A DNA stretch of 64,000 bases, from the NCBI RefSeq assembly GCF_042697365.1, contig NZ_CP137605.1, one strand, 5' to 3'. The notes beneath the pieces were generated by a model. The model saw only the letters and a program-made list of their open reading frames with translations. It had not been told where the DNA came from and searched no databases. Source of the stretch: Brucella pseudintermedia. GTDB taxonomy: Bacteria; Pseudomonadota; Alphaproteobacteria; Rhizobiales; Rhizobiaceae. Numbering within the stretch: the first letter of the stretch is position 1; each line of letters opens with the position of its first letter. Shown piece by piece: positions 16,424-24,888 of the stretch. Both the position numbers and the translations under genes were made by a program.

Positions 16424-16882
16424 ATGAGTCTGGATTCCGTAAAAGCCTTTTTTGCGGCCAAAGCGCCTGAAATCGAAGTGATCGAACTGCCGACCAGCAC
16501 CGCTACCGTTGTTCTCGCCGCCGAAGCGCACGGCGTCGAACCGGGCCAGATTGCCAAGACGCTTTCCTTTTCGGCCAAGGACCAGACCATTCTCATCGTT
16601 ACCCGCGGCGATGCGCGTATCGATAATCGCAAGTTCAAGGATCAGTTCGGAACCAAGCCGCGCATGCTGGATGCCGAGACTGTCCTTGCAGAAACCAGCC
16701 ATCCGGTCGGAGGCGTGTGCCCCTTTGGCCTGCCAAGCGCCCTGCCCGTCTTTTGCGATGTGTCGCTGAAAAGCTTCGAGGAAGTTGTGCCCGCCGCCGG
16801 GGCTACCAACAGCGCGGTGCGCATCGCACCGGACAGGATGGCTGAGCTGGTCAGCGCCGAATGGATAGATGTCTGTCAGTGA
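16424..16882 (+). CDS. YbaK/EbsC-family aminoacyl-tRNA deacylase
   Basis: 152 residues from ATG 16424 (AAGGGA 6 bp upstream). It is the single-domain YbaK fold: VEPGQIAKTLSF contains the conserved lysine near residue 48, followed by VTRGDARIDNRKFK, and GGVCPFGLP (residue ~100) is the substrate-gating segment. These enzymes hydrolyse mischarged aminoacyl-tRNA in trans, such as Cys-tRNA(Pro) or Ala-tRNA(Pro). The C-terminus (TNSAVRIAPDRMAELV) completes the family length. It stands alone, 326 bp upstream of rirA, and is not obviously part of an operon. Confidence 0.88.
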   Translation: MSLDSVKAFFAAKAPEIEVIELPTSTATVVLAAEAHGVEPGQIAKTLSFSAKDQTILIVTRGDARIDNRKFKDQFGTKPRMLDAETVLAETSHPVGGVCPFGLPSALPVFCDVSLKSFEEVVPAAGATNSAVRIAPDRMAELVSAEWIDVCQ

Positions 16883-16981
16883 AAGCGATGGGCTTTTGCA
16901 GCGGCTCCTGGAGGGAACTCGCAGTTAATTGATACAGGCAACAACTTTTCCACTTTAAAGGTGAGAAAAGACTTCATATAT

Positions 16982-17000
16982 TTTAAGAATGATTCTAAAG
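16982..17000. promoter_or_regulatory. Irr/ICE-like palindrome upstream of rirA
   Basis: TTTAAGAATGATTCTAAAG contains the palindrome AGAAT-G-ATTCT and matches the general form of the iron control element (TTTAGAA-N3-TTCTAAA) bound by Irr in Rhizobiales. It lies 209 bp before the rirA start, within a 326-bp gene-free interval (16883-17208) that holds no gene. Control of rirA by Irr is known in Agrobacterium, so the placement makes sense. The rest of the interval (17030-17160) includes a mosaic of CGCATGATCCG and GAACCGTTTTCGG-like blocks reminiscent of a palindromic intergenic repeat. Confidence 0.55.
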
Positions 17001-17208
17001 TGGGTTAAGAAACGAATACCCTTCTTTAGCGCATGATCCGATTGAGTCTTGAACCTTCCGGATTGCCAATGCGACAAGACCAGAATTTCGAAGCAGTTCC
17101 TGAACAGGGATGAACCGTTTTCGGTTGGAACTGCGAACCGAAGGATTGGAGCACCATCAACCTCTGCATGGAGGTGTATTGCTCCGAGACGTATTGAAAG
17201 GAACAGTG

Positions 17209-17667
17209 ATGCGTCTTACCCGCCAGACGAATTATGCCGTTCGTATGCTCATGTACTGCGCCGCCAATGATGGCAGGCTTAGCCGCATTCCGGAAATTGC
17301 GCGTGCCTACGGCGTTTCTGAACTGTTTTTGTTCAAGATTCTTCAGCCTCTCGTCGAGCATGGGCTGGTGGAGACGGTGCGCGGCCGTAATGGCGGCGTT
17401 CGCCTCGGTCGCGCGGCACAGGACATTTCGCTGTTCGACGTCGTGCGGGTGACGGAAGAAAATTTCGCCATGGCGGAGTGCTTCGAAAATGACGCCACGG
17501 AATGCCCGCTGGTCGATAGCTGTGCGCTGAATTCGGCGCTGCGCGAAGCGCTCAATGCCTTCTTTGGCGTGCTGATGAAATACAGCATCGCTGACCTCGT
17601 CAAGGCGCGCCCGAATGTGCGGCACCTGCTTGGTCTTGATGAGATGGAACAAGAGCAGGTGGCTTAG
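17209..17667 (+). CDS. rirA: Rrf2-family iron regulator RirA
   Basis: 152 residues from ATG 17209. The N-terminal winged helix (MRLTRQTNYAVRMLMYCA, then VSELFLFKILQPLVEHGLV) and the GRNGGVRL wing are those of Rrf2 repressors. Cysteines C91, C99 and C105 (CFENDATECPLVDSC) are the three ligands of the Fe-S cluster that senses iron. RirA represses iron-uptake genes in rhizobia and Brucella when iron is plentiful and loses its cluster when iron is scarce. The sequence is close to the rhizobial RirA that I recall. It is followed by a hairpin and then the IS remnant. Confidence 0.93.
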   Translation: MRLTRQTNYAVRMLMYCAANDGRLSRIPEIARAYGVSELFLFKILQPLVEHGLVETVRGRNGGVRLGRAAQDISLFDVVRVTEENFAMAECFENDATECPLVDSCALNSALREALNAFFGVLMKYSIADLVKARPNVRHLLGLDEMEQEQVA

Positions 17668-17688
17668 CGCCGGGGTGCGAACGAACAG

Positions 17689-17707
17689 GTCCGGCTTGCT
17701 GCCGGAC
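17689..17707 (+). terminator. Hairpin after rirA
   Basis: GTCCGGC, loop TTGCT, GCCGGAC. The T-run expected after it is only TTC, and the IS-like sequence begins a few bases later, so the insertion may have removed part of the original terminator. Confidence 0.5.
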
Positions 17708-17714
17708 TTCAGAC

Positions 17715-18107
17715 TGCTGACAAAACCCTGGCCTTGTTCAGGGGTTTGTGATTCATGGAGTCATGTTGAAGAAACCCGCTCCATCGCAGACGGCTCTCGA
17801 GATGGTGACGCTCGACAGTCTGGTTCCGAAGGATCACCTGCTTCGCAAGATCGATGCTGTGATCGACTTCTCCTTCATCCACGACCGCGTTGCCGGACTT
17901 TACTGCGCCGACAACCGCCCCCCGGCGCTCGATCCAACCTTGATGTTCAAGGCTTTGTTCATTGGTTACCTGTTCGGCATCCGCTCGGAACGTCAGCTGG
18001 TGCGCGAGATCAAGGTCAATGTCGCCTATCGCTGGTTTCTGAGGATGAAGCTGACCGATGGTGTGTTCGACGATTCGACACTGAGCAGAACCGGTGGTGG
18101 GCTTTAA
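17715..18107 (+). pseudogene. Truncated IS1182-like transposase (5' remnant)
   Basis: The open frame at 17748-18107 (119 residues; internal ATG at 17763) matches only the N-terminal quarter of IS1182-family DDE transposases: TLDSLVPKDHLLRKID, LYCADNRPPALDPTLMFKAL, GYLFGIRSERQLVREI and NVAYRWFLRMKLTDGVFDDS. It stops soon after STLSR, where family members continue for another 300 residues with the catalytic Asp/Glu. The upstream segment ACAAAACCCTGGCCTTGTTC looks like the outer end of the element. The right end and catalytic core are missing, so it is immobile. The following 260 bp (18108-18369) show no gene. Confidence 0.8.
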
Positions 18108-18369
18108 CGACACATCGGTCGCCCAGGGCATTTCAACCACATCATCGGACAGGCGATTAGGTGTCACCGGTTACCGCACCCCGATGCCGCTCCGGGACGG
18201 CATGATGCCGCCCCCGAGGGTCAATTGGTCACCCATGCCACGACCGCTGTGTGCATCCTGCACCTCCAACGCCAAGGCTCTCCACACCATCACCCGGCAT
18301 GTCTGGCAGGATACTTGCGAACGCACTGACGCCACTGTCTTGCAGCTTGGGGAAAAGCGCCCGGCCTTC

Positions 18370-19110
18370 TCACTTTCCATCTTCGAAGCTGAAAGGTGGC
18401 AATTGCTCCAGCGCCGATTTCAGCGCCTCTGACCAGCTTTCCGATACGGTCTGATAATAAGGATCGGTAGCCTCGAACCGCTTGCGTGTTCCAGGCTCGA
18501 AACTGTCAGACTCATAGATATGCATGTCGAGCGGAAGTCCTACCGAAAGATTGGCTTTTAGCGTGGAGTCGAACGAGACGAGCAGCAGCTTCACCGCTTC
18601 CTCGAAACTCATCTCCTTTTGATAGGCGCGCACAAGGATGGGTTTGCCGTACTTGTTCTCGCCGATCTGGAAGAAAGGCGTGTCGGCTGAACTCTCGATA
18701 AAATTACCTTCCGGGTAGATATAGAAAAGGCGCGGCTGGCCGCCCTTGATCTGCCCGCCAAGAATGAACGAGGCGCCAAATGCATCGGCGTTCTGCCCTC
18801 CGGTAGCGGAATTCTGGATGACTTCCTTGACCGTATCGCCGACAAGACGCGCGACCTGGAACATGGAGGGCGCATCAAAGATGGACGGATGCCGCTCAGC
18901 CGGAGCCTTCATGCGTTCTTCCAGAAGACTTGCCACGGCCTGGGTTGTCGCGAGGTTTCCCGCCGAGAGCAGAACAATCACGCGTTCACCGGGCTCCGAC
19001 CAGCTTCGCATCTTCGGGAAAACAGAGATATTGTCGAGCCCGGCATTCGTCCGCGTATCGGACATGAACACAAGGCCGCGATCGATTTTCATTCCAACGC
19101 AATAGGTCAT
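18370..19110 (-). CDS. Anbu proteasome-type peptidase
   Basis: 246 residues, starting at ATG 19110 so that the product begins MTYCVGMKIDRGLVFMSD. Removal of Met exposes Thr1, the nucleophile of N-terminal-nucleophile hydrolases. SDTRTNAGLDN (active-site Asp region), the GNLATTQAV helix and FILGGQI complete the proteasome-like fold. Anbu forms helical oligomers and is nearly always linked to ATP-grasp, alpha-E and transglutaminase-like genes, as here: it is the last gene of that leftward operon, 38 bp after the transglutaminase gene. Activity and substrate are not established for the family. Confidence 0.92.
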   Translation of the reverse strand: MTYCVGMKIDRGLVFMSDTRTNAGLDNISVFPKMRSWSEPGERVIVLLSAGNLATTQAVASLLEERMKAPAERHPSIFDAPSMFQVARLVGDTVKEVIQNSATGGQNADAFGASFILGGQIKGGQPRLFYIYPEGNFIESSADTPFFQIGENKYGKPILVRAYQKEMSFEEAVKLLLVSFDSTLKANLSVGLPLDMHIYESDSFEPGTRKRFEATDPYYQTVSESWSEALKSALEQLPPFSFEDGK

Positions 19111-19148
19111 AAGCAATATCCGGCAGGCAACGCACTATCCAGAAAGGA

Positions 19149-19946
19149 TCACTGCCCTACATTGATGTGAACCGCAAGACTTTCCGCAGCGCCACCGAGC
19201 CGGACGCCCGAGATCGGCGCCGCGTCGCGATAGTCGAGCCCCGTTGCAATCCGGACATAGCGGTCGTTCGGGCAGATATTATTGGCGGCATCGAACCCGA
19301 CCCATCCAAGACCGTCAATATGAGCTTCAGCCCATGCATGGCTCGCGGTCTGCTCATCGACACCTTCCATCATCAGGTAGCCCGATACGTACCGGGCTGG
19401 AACCCCGATGAGCCGCGCTGCAGACAGGAAAATATGGGTGTGGTCCTGACAGACGCCTTGCCCGTCGTTCAGCGCATGTTCTGCATCCGTGGAAACGCTC
19501 GTCGTTCCCGGCATATAGGCAACAGCCTTGTGTATGACATTCATCAGATCGTGCATCAGGGCAAGCCGTTCTTGCCCTGTGGGGAGATCGCCAGCCAGTG
19601 TCTTGATCCGCTCGCCAGGCATCGTCAGCGGTGTCTCGCGCTCGAAAAGCCACAGCGGCGCAAAACCATAGACGGGCCCGAGCACACCGACCCTGTCTTC
19701 CACATCGATGCTGCCGCTTGCCGTTATGACAATCTCGCTGACATTGCGGGCGTGTTGGACCAGATCGGTCTTGTTGCCAAATCCGTCCACATAGGAAACC
19801 TCCGGCTCGCCGCCTTCGATTTTCAGCTCCCAGTGTTTCACAACCTGTCCCGGCACCGTCTGAGGACGCAGCCGCAACCTTTGCACCGCATAGGGGACGG
19901 GATGTTCATAGCGATAATGCGAAACGTGCCGGATATTGAGCAGCAA
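19149..19946 (-). CDS. Transglutaminase-like cysteine peptidase
   Basis: 265 residues from a TTG start at 19946, supported by GAGG 7 bp upstream; there is no suitable ATG. The N-terminal beta domain (HVSHYRYEHPVPYAVQRLRL) is the usual Transglut_N region. The catalytic triad is C166 in GVCQDHTH, H203 in ASHAWAEAH and D219 in GFDAANN. The cytoplasmic location (no signal peptide) and the neighbours argue for cleavage or cross-linking of a peptide made by the ATP-grasp protein rather than an extracellular role. It is 9 bp after the alpha-E gene. Confidence 0.9.
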   Translation of the reverse strand: MLLNIRHVSHYRYEHPVPYAVQRLRLRPQTVPGQVVKHWELKIEGGEPEVSYVDGFGNKTDLVQHARNVSEIVITASGSIDVEDRVGVLGPVYGFAPLWLFERETPLTMPGERIKTLAGDLPTGQERLALMHDLMNVIHKAVAYMPGTTSVSTDAEHALNDGQGVCQDHTHIFLSAARLIGVPARYVSGYLMMEGVDEQTASHAWAEAHIDGLGWVGFDAANNICPNDRYVRIATGLDYRDAAPISGVRLGGAAESLAVHINVGQ

Positions 19947-19955
19947 GCGAAGACC

Positions 19956-20897
19956 TCAATAGAAATTATAGGTTTCAGCGATCTCGTTGCCGAGCCTGTT
20001 GTTGCGCGTGATGAATTCGGTCAGGAATTCATGCAGGCCCATATCGAAGATTACAGATATGTCCTGATTTTGCAGGCTTGCATAGATTTTGTCCGCTGTC
20101 TCGTGACAGGCAGCGCGATTGTCATAATCTTTCGACAGGTAATCCAGATGCTCCGCGATGCTGCGATAGCAATAATGAAGCGAACGCGGCATGCGGCCGT
20201 TCAAGATCAGATAGTCCGCGACCTGTGCCGGACGATAGTCGCCATCATAGACCCAACGGTAGGAACGATGCGCGGACACAGAGCGGAGAATGGACTCCCA
20301 TTGGTAATTGTCGAGCGTCGTGCCGACATAGGAAATCGCAGGCAGCAGAACATAATATTTCACATCGAGAATGCGGGCCGTGTTGTCGGCGCGTTCGATG
20401 AAAGTACCGAGGCTTGCAAAATCGAAGATTTCATTGCGCAGCATCGTGCCGTGAAAAGAGCCGCGAATAAGCGCCGTTTCGCGCTTTATTTGATCCAGAA
20501 GTTGCGGAAGATCGCTTTCCTTCAATGGCTTGCACAAGGATTTTTTCAGCGACATCCATGCTTCATTGACACTTTCCCACGCTTCGCGTGTCAGTGCCGT
20601 GCGCACCATGCGGGCATTGGAGCGGGCGGTTTCAAAACATGTCATCACGCTTGATGGATTATCCGTATCGCGCAACAGGAAATCGGCGACATTGGCAGCG
20701 TTATAAACATCGTATTTTGCGGAAAACCCCTGGCTTGCACCCGCAGAGACCGCCACTGATGACCATTCCTCAGGCGCATCGGAGGTTTTGGTTAGTGCCA
20801 TGCGAAGCCCCGCATCGACAAGGCGCGCCATGTTTTCGGCCCGCTCTATATAGCGGAACATCCAGTAAAGTCCGTTTGCCGTACGGCCAAGAAGCAT
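19956..20897 (-). CDS. Alpha-E domain protein (DUF403)
   Basis: 313 residues, nearly all alpha-helical, beginning MLLGRTANGLYWMFRYIERAENMARLVD, the highly conserved N-terminus of alpha-E proteins. Further conserved blocks are SVMTCFETARSNARMVR, the ERADNTARILD segment, and the C-terminal LHEFLTEFITRNNRLGNEIAETYNFY. No catalytic residues are known. These proteins always travel with the circularly permuted ATP-grasp and transglutaminase proteins and are thought to be accessory to peptide synthesis. It is 62 bp after the ATP-grasp gene. Confidence 0.9.
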   Translation of the reverse strand: MLLGRTANGLYWMFRYIERAENMARLVDAGLRMALTKTSDAPEEWSSVAVSAGASQGFSAKYDVYNAANVADFLLRDTDNPSSVMTCFETARSNARMVRTALTREAWESVNEAWMSLKKSLCKPLKESDLPQLLDQIKRETALIRGSFHGTMLRNEIFDFASLGTFIERADNTARILDVKYYVLLPAISYVGTTLDNYQWESILRSVSAHRSYRWVYDGDYRPAQVADYLILNGRMPRSLHYCYRSIAEHLDYLSKDYDNRAACHETADKIYASLQNQDISVIFDMGLHEFLTEFITRNNRLGNEIAETYNFY

Positions 20898-20959
20898 AAA
20901 TCATTCCCCTTTGCGCGCCCTGATCTTGCCGTCAGTTGCAGCACGTCAATCCAATTGTT

Positions 20960-22372
20960 TCAGTCGTCGAGTACCCACGTATCCTTTGTGCCACCACCCT
21001 GACTGGAATTCACGACAAGCGATCCTTCCTTCAATGCCACGCGCGTCAGCCCGCCCGGCGTGATGCGGATGCGGTCGGAGACCAGAACGAAGGGGCGCAG
21101 ATCGACATGGCGCGGCGCGAGCCCGCTTTTGGTGAAGATGGGCGTCGTCGAAAGCGCCAGAGTTGGCTGCGCGATGTAATTGCGCGGCTTTGCCTTCAGT
21201 TTTTCAGCAAATATATCGCGTTCGGCCTTCGTCGAAGCCGGTCCGACCAGCATACCATAGCCGCCGGAGCCGTGAACTTCCTTGACCACAAGCTCGGCAA
21301 GATTGTCGAGCACATAAGCGAGGCTGTCCGGCTCGGAACAACGCCATGTCGGAACGTTTTCGAGAATGGCCTTGCGACCGGTATAGAACTCCACGATCTC
21401 CGGCATGTAGGAATAAATCGCCTTGTCGTCGGCGATGCCGGTTCCCGGTGCGTTGGCAATCGTGATATTCCCTGCCCGGTAGACATCCATGATACCGGCA
21501 ACGCCGAGTGTGGAATCCGGTCTGAATGTCAGCGGGTCGAGAAACGCATCATCCACTCGCCGATAAAGCACGTCGATAGCGCGATAACCTTGGGTCGTGC
21601 GCATAGCAACGCGCCCATCCACGACACGCAGATCGCTTCCCTCGACCAACTCGACACCCATCTGGTCGGCAAGAAATGCATGTTCAAAATAGGCGGAGTT
21701 GTAGATGCCCGGCGTCAGCACCGCGACGGTCGGAACATCCTGCGTGCCGGGAGGGGCAACGCTTGCCAGTGACTGGCGCAGCAATTGCGGATAATTCTCG
21801 ACCGGGCGAACCTTGACGTTCTGAAACAGCTCCGGAAAGAGCTGCATCATCGTCTCGCGGTTTTCGAGCATATAGGAAACACCGGATGGCGTGCGGGCAT
21901 TGTCTTCCAGCACATAAAACTGGTTTTCGGCTGTGCGCACGATATCGACGCCGATAATATGGGTGTAGACGTTACCCGGCGGGCGGAAGCCGATCATTTC
22001 CGGAAGGAAGGCTTCATTCTTGGAAATCAGCTCTTTAGGAATGCGCCCTGCCCTGACGATCTCCTGACGATGGTAGATGTCATCGAGAAACGCATTGAGC
22101 GCCATCACTCGCTGCTCGATGCCCTGCGACAGACGCCGCCATTCCTGCCCTGAAATGATGCGCGGGATGATGTCGAATGGAATAAGGCGCTCACCCGCTT
22201 CCTGATCGCCATAGACGGCAAAGGTTATGCCCGTCTTGCGGAAAACGCTTTCGGCATCATCGCTTTTCTGCAGAAGTTTGTGCGGGTCCTGTTGGTCGAG
22301 CCATTGCTTGAGAAATTCATAAGGCTGGCGGATATTCCCGCCATGGTTGAGCATCTCGTCGAATGGCTTCAC
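20960..22372 (-). CDS. Circularly permuted ATP-grasp protein (DUF404/407)
   Basis: 470 residues from a GTG start at 22372 preceded by GGGGA; the next ATG is six codons in. It has the type 2 circularly permuted ATP-grasp arrangement: RLIPFDIIPRII (N-terminal), VLEDNARTPSGVSYM (metal/ATP segment), VAVLTPGIYNSAYFEH, NITIANAPGTGIADDKAIY, and VVKEVHGSGGYGMLVGP (glycine-rich ATP loop), ending RVALKEGSLVVNSSQGGGTKDTW. These enzymes are predicted to form amide bonds and make a peptide or peptide tag. It is the first gene of the four-gene leftward operon and so probably sets its activity. Confidence 0.92.
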   Translation of the reverse strand: MKPFDEMLNHGGNIRQPYEFLKQWLDQQDPHKLLQKSDDAESVFRKTGITFAVYGDQEAGERLIPFDIIPRIISGQEWRRLSQGIEQRVMALNAFLDDIYHRQEIVRAGRIPKELISKNEAFLPEMIGFRPPGNVYTHIIGVDIVRTAENQFYVLEDNARTPSGVSYMLENRETMMQLFPELFQNVKVRPVENYPQLLRQSLASVAPPGTQDVPTVAVLTPGIYNSAYFEHAFLADQMGVELVEGSDLRVVDGRVAMRTTQGYRAIDVLYRRVDDAFLDPLTFRPDSTLGVAGIMDVYRAGNITIANAPGTGIADDKAIYSYMPEIVEFYTGRKAILENVPTWRCSEPDSLAYVLDNLAELVVKEVHGSGGYGMLVGPASTKAERDIFAEKLKAKPRNYIAQPTLALSTTPIFTKSGLAPRHVDLRPFVLVSDRIRITPGGLTRVALKEGSLVVNSSQGGGTKDTWVLDD

Positions 22373-22529
22373 TGAATTCCCCTTCTTTTTCCCTATTATT
22401 CAGTCCGGGCTGAGGGAAAAGCAAGTCAGGAAATCATGCAAAAGCGCAAAGCTGGGTTGCGCATTTTCGTCGCGACAGCAGGAATATGATGTATTCTAAT
22501 AGCGGCGCAAAATGGCTGCGGGTGGTGTC

Positions 22530-23051
22530 TCAACCCGGCCGATGAGCCTTTACGACCGCCGGATCGGTATCGATACGCCCCGCTCCAATAAGGTCGAGAC
22601 AATAAGGCACCGCCGGAAAAATCGCTTGCAAGGTCATGGCGATAGATGCCGGTTTGCCGGGTAGATTGAGAATGAAGCTCTTGCCGCGACTGCCTGCCGT
22701 CTGGCGGGACAGGATCGCGGTCGGGGTCTGTTCAAGGCTGACGCGGCGCATCAGTTCTCCAAAACCGGGCAGTTCCTTATGCAGGACGGCCTGCATGGCT
22801 TCCGGCGTTTCATCGCGCGGGCTTGGGCCCGTGCCGCCTGTGGTCAGGATGAGATCGCAAGCTTCGTTGTCGCAAAGATCGGTAAGCGCGTCGCGCACCG
22901 ATTCCAAGCCATCGGGAATGACGCGGCGGACTGTTTCATAAGGTGTGACGACGGCGCTCTTTATCCATGCTTCCATGGCTGGGCCGCTCAGATCTTCGTA
23001 TTCACCGCGACTTGCACGGTCGGAAACAGTCACGAAACCGATCTTTACCAT
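22530..23051 (-). CDS. mogA: Molybdopterin adenylyltransferase MogA
   Basis: 173 residues starting at ATG 23051 (TGAGAA 5 bp upstream; a start six codons earlier is weaker). VKIGFVTVSDRASRGEYED is the N-terminal MPT-binding strand, and TTGGTGPSPRDETPEA (residue ~70) is the signature of MoaB/MogA proteins, holding the Asp that binds Mg-ATP. GKSFILNLPGKPASI is the second conserved loop. It adenylates molybdopterin before molybdenum insertion by MoeA. It stands alone here, with no other mo genes in the window. Confidence 0.93.
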   Translation of the reverse strand: MVKIGFVTVSDRASRGEYEDLSGPAMEAWIKSAVVTPYETVRRVIPDGLESVRDALTDLCDNEACDLILTTGGTGPSPRDETPEAMQAVLHKELPGFGELMRRVSLEQTPTAILSRQTAGSRGKSFILNLPGKPASIAMTLQAIFPAVPYCLDLIGAGRIDTDPAVVKAHRPG

Positions 23052-23138
23052 CACATTCTCACAGCTCATTGTGGCTCTTATAAATTTCTGGCGAACTTAT
23101 AAGCGCTCGCCGGTTTGATGTGAAGGTTTGCACGCATG

Positions 23139-23160
23139 AAAACGCCGCCCGGGGGCGGCG
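23139..23160 (-). terminator. Rho-independent terminator of the first polar amino-acid ABC operon
   Basis: On the minus strand CGCCGCC, loop CCCG, GGCGGCG, then TTTTC. It lies 21 bp past the stop of the substrate-binding gene at 23181, the last gene of that operon. Confidence 0.85.
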
Positions 23161-23180
23161 CTTTGCATATGGTATAGAAA

Positions 23181-24032
23181 TTACGGCGTAACGTCGAAGC
23201 CGAACCACTTTTCCGACAGGCGCTTGATGGTGCCGTCAGCCTTTGCTGCTTCGATGGCTTCATCGAACATCTTCTTCAGCTCGGCATCGTCCTTGCGCAA
23301 GCCGACGGCAACGCCACGACCCAGAATGCCACCCTTGAAGAAAGGACCGGTCATGACGATGTCTTCATTGCCCGGCTTCTTGGCAGCGTCGGTGAGATAA
23401 GCGAGCGAAGCTACAACCAGATCGACACGGCCCGACTTCAGGTCGAGATCGTGCTGTTCGGTGGTCTTGTATTCGCGGATGTCGATATTGTCCTTGAAGT
23501 ATTTGTCGAGCAGCGTCAGGCCCAGCGAAGCGGTCTGAACGCCGACGGTACGGCCCTTGATTTCAGCCGATACGTCATCGATTGCCTTTTGCGCGGCAGC
23601 TTCATCCTTGGCGAGATAAAGGGTTTCGCCGGTATGCGGCAGCTTTGCGTAAGGGCTGTCCTTCAGCGTTGCAAAGGTCTGGGGCGTCAGGCCGTAGGAT
23701 ACCGAGAAGCTGATGGTCTCTTCGCGCTTCTGCGTTGCCGTGAGGCCAGCCATGATTGCATCGAACTTGCCGGCATTGAGCGCGGGAATGATGCTGTCGA
23801 AAGGCTGCGCAACCATCGTGCACTCGACCTTCATGCGGGCGCAGAGGTCCTTGTAGAGTTCGACTTCGTAGCCATCCAGCGACCCATCGGGCTTGGTGAA
23901 GTTGTAAGGGCGGAAAGCGCCTTCGGTGGCGATGGTGATCTTCGTCCACTTCTTTTCCTCGGCATGAGCCGGAATGCTTGTCAGAGCAAGGGCGGAAATG
24001 AACACGGCTTTGAAAAGTCCGATGGTCTTCAT
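23181..24032 (-). CDS. Periplasmic binding protein of polar amino-acid ABC transporter
   Basis: 283 residues from ATG 24032. MKTIGLFKAVFISALALTSIPAHA is a Sec signal peptide, cleaved before EEKKW. It is an SBP_bac_3 protein: ATEGAFRPYNFTKPDGSLDGYEVEL (ligand-gripping N-terminal lobe), DSIIPALNAGKFDAIMAGL, SVSYGLTPQTF, and GVAVGLRKDDAELKKMFDEA. It resembles the octopine/lysine-arginine-ornithine binding proteins (OccT/ArgT). The ligand cannot be told from sequence; the amidohydrolase at the head of the operon hints at amino acids released from conjugates. It is the last gene of five. Confidence 0.88.
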   Translation of the reverse strand: MKTIGLFKAVFISALALTSIPAHAEEKKWTKITIATEGAFRPYNFTKPDGSLDGYEVELYKDLCARMKVECTMVAQPFDSIIPALNAGKFDAIMAGLTATQKREETISFSVSYGLTPQTFATLKDSPYAKLPHTGETLYLAKDEAAAQKAIDDVSAEIKGRTVGVQTASLGLTLLDKYFKDNIDIREYKTTEQHDLDLKSGRVDLVVASLAYLTDAAKKPGNEDIVMTGPFFKGGILGRGVAVGLRKDDAELKKMFDEAIEAAKADGTIKRLSEKWFGFDVTP

Positions 24033-24093
24033 GACATTTATCCTATTGCGGGTGTTTCTGTCCGGCTTGTGCCGGAATGCAGAATTTCGGTAA

Positions 24094-24888
24094 TCAGGCA
24101 GCGTTCTCGTGGCTGATGAATTTGCGGAAGCGTTCCGACTTCGAGTTGGCGAACACGTCTTCGGGCTTGCCGTCTTCCTCCACCAGACCCTGATGGAAAA
24201 ACACGACCCGGTTGGAAACATCGCGCGCGAAGCCCATTTCATGGGTCACCACCAGCATGGTGCGGCCTTCTTCGGCCAGACCGCGCATGACGCGCAAAAC
24301 TTCACCGACCAGTTCCGGGTCGAGCGCAGAAGTCGGCTCATCGAAAAGCATGACATTCGGCTTCATCGCCAGCGCACGGGCAATCGCGGCGCGCTGCTGT
24401 TGTCCGCCCGAAAGATGGGCCGGATAGAAATCACGCTTGTCTGCAATGCCAACCTTCGCCAGCAGAGCTTCTGCTTCCGCCACGCATTCCGCGCGCGGAC
24501 GACCCTGCACATAGATCGGCGCTTCGATGATGTTTTCCAGAATGGTCTTGTGGGACCACAGATTGAAGCTCTGGAACACCATGCCCAGTTCCGAACGAAT
24601 GCGCGAAACCTGCTTCTTGTCCGTTGGATAGGCTTCGCCCTTCGCATTTTTCGCCATCCGGATGGTTTCGCCCGAAACCGTGACCGTGCCTGACGAAGGT
24701 GTCTCCAGCAGATTGATGCAGCGCAGAAAAGTCGACTTGCCGGAACCAGAAGAACCGAGGATCGAAATGACCTCACCTTCGCGTGCTTCAAGCGAAATGC
24801 CCTTGAGCACTTCATTCGTACCGAAGCTCTTACGCAGGTTTTCGACTTTCAGCGCTACCGGTGCATTGGGGGAAACGTTTTTGCTCAC
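24094..24888 (-). CDS. ATP-binding subunit of polar amino-acid ABC transporter
   Basis: 264 residues. Walker A is GSSGSGKST (residue ~45), the Q-loop is VFQSFNLWSHKT, the ABC signature is LSGGQQQRAAIARALAM, Walker B is VMLFDEPTSALDPE, and the H-loop is VVTHEMGF. It is close to HisP/OccP. The long YPTDKKQVSRIRSELG insertion before the Q-loop is typical of the histidine/octopine subgroup. It overlaps the upstream permease by 4 bp. It would energise import through the two permeases of this operon. Confidence 0.93.
   Translation of the reverse strand: MSKNVSPNAPVALKVENLRKSFGTNEVLKGISLEAREGEVISILGSSGSGKSTFLRCINLLETPSSGTVTVSGETIRMAKNAKGEAYPTDKKQVSRIRSELGMVFQSFNLWSHKTILENIIEAPIYVQGRPRAECVAEAEALLAKVGIADKRDFYPAHLSGGQQQRAAIARALAMKPNVMLFDEPTSALDPELVGEVLRVMRGLAEEGRTMLVVTHEMGFARDVSNRVVFFHQGLVEEDGKPEDVFANSKSERFRKFISHENAA

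Noticed and set aside
19167..20654. 495-codon plus-strand open frame across transglutaminase and alpha-E genes
   Set aside because: Spans two genes antisense; no motif, and the opposite strand has full catalytic signatures.
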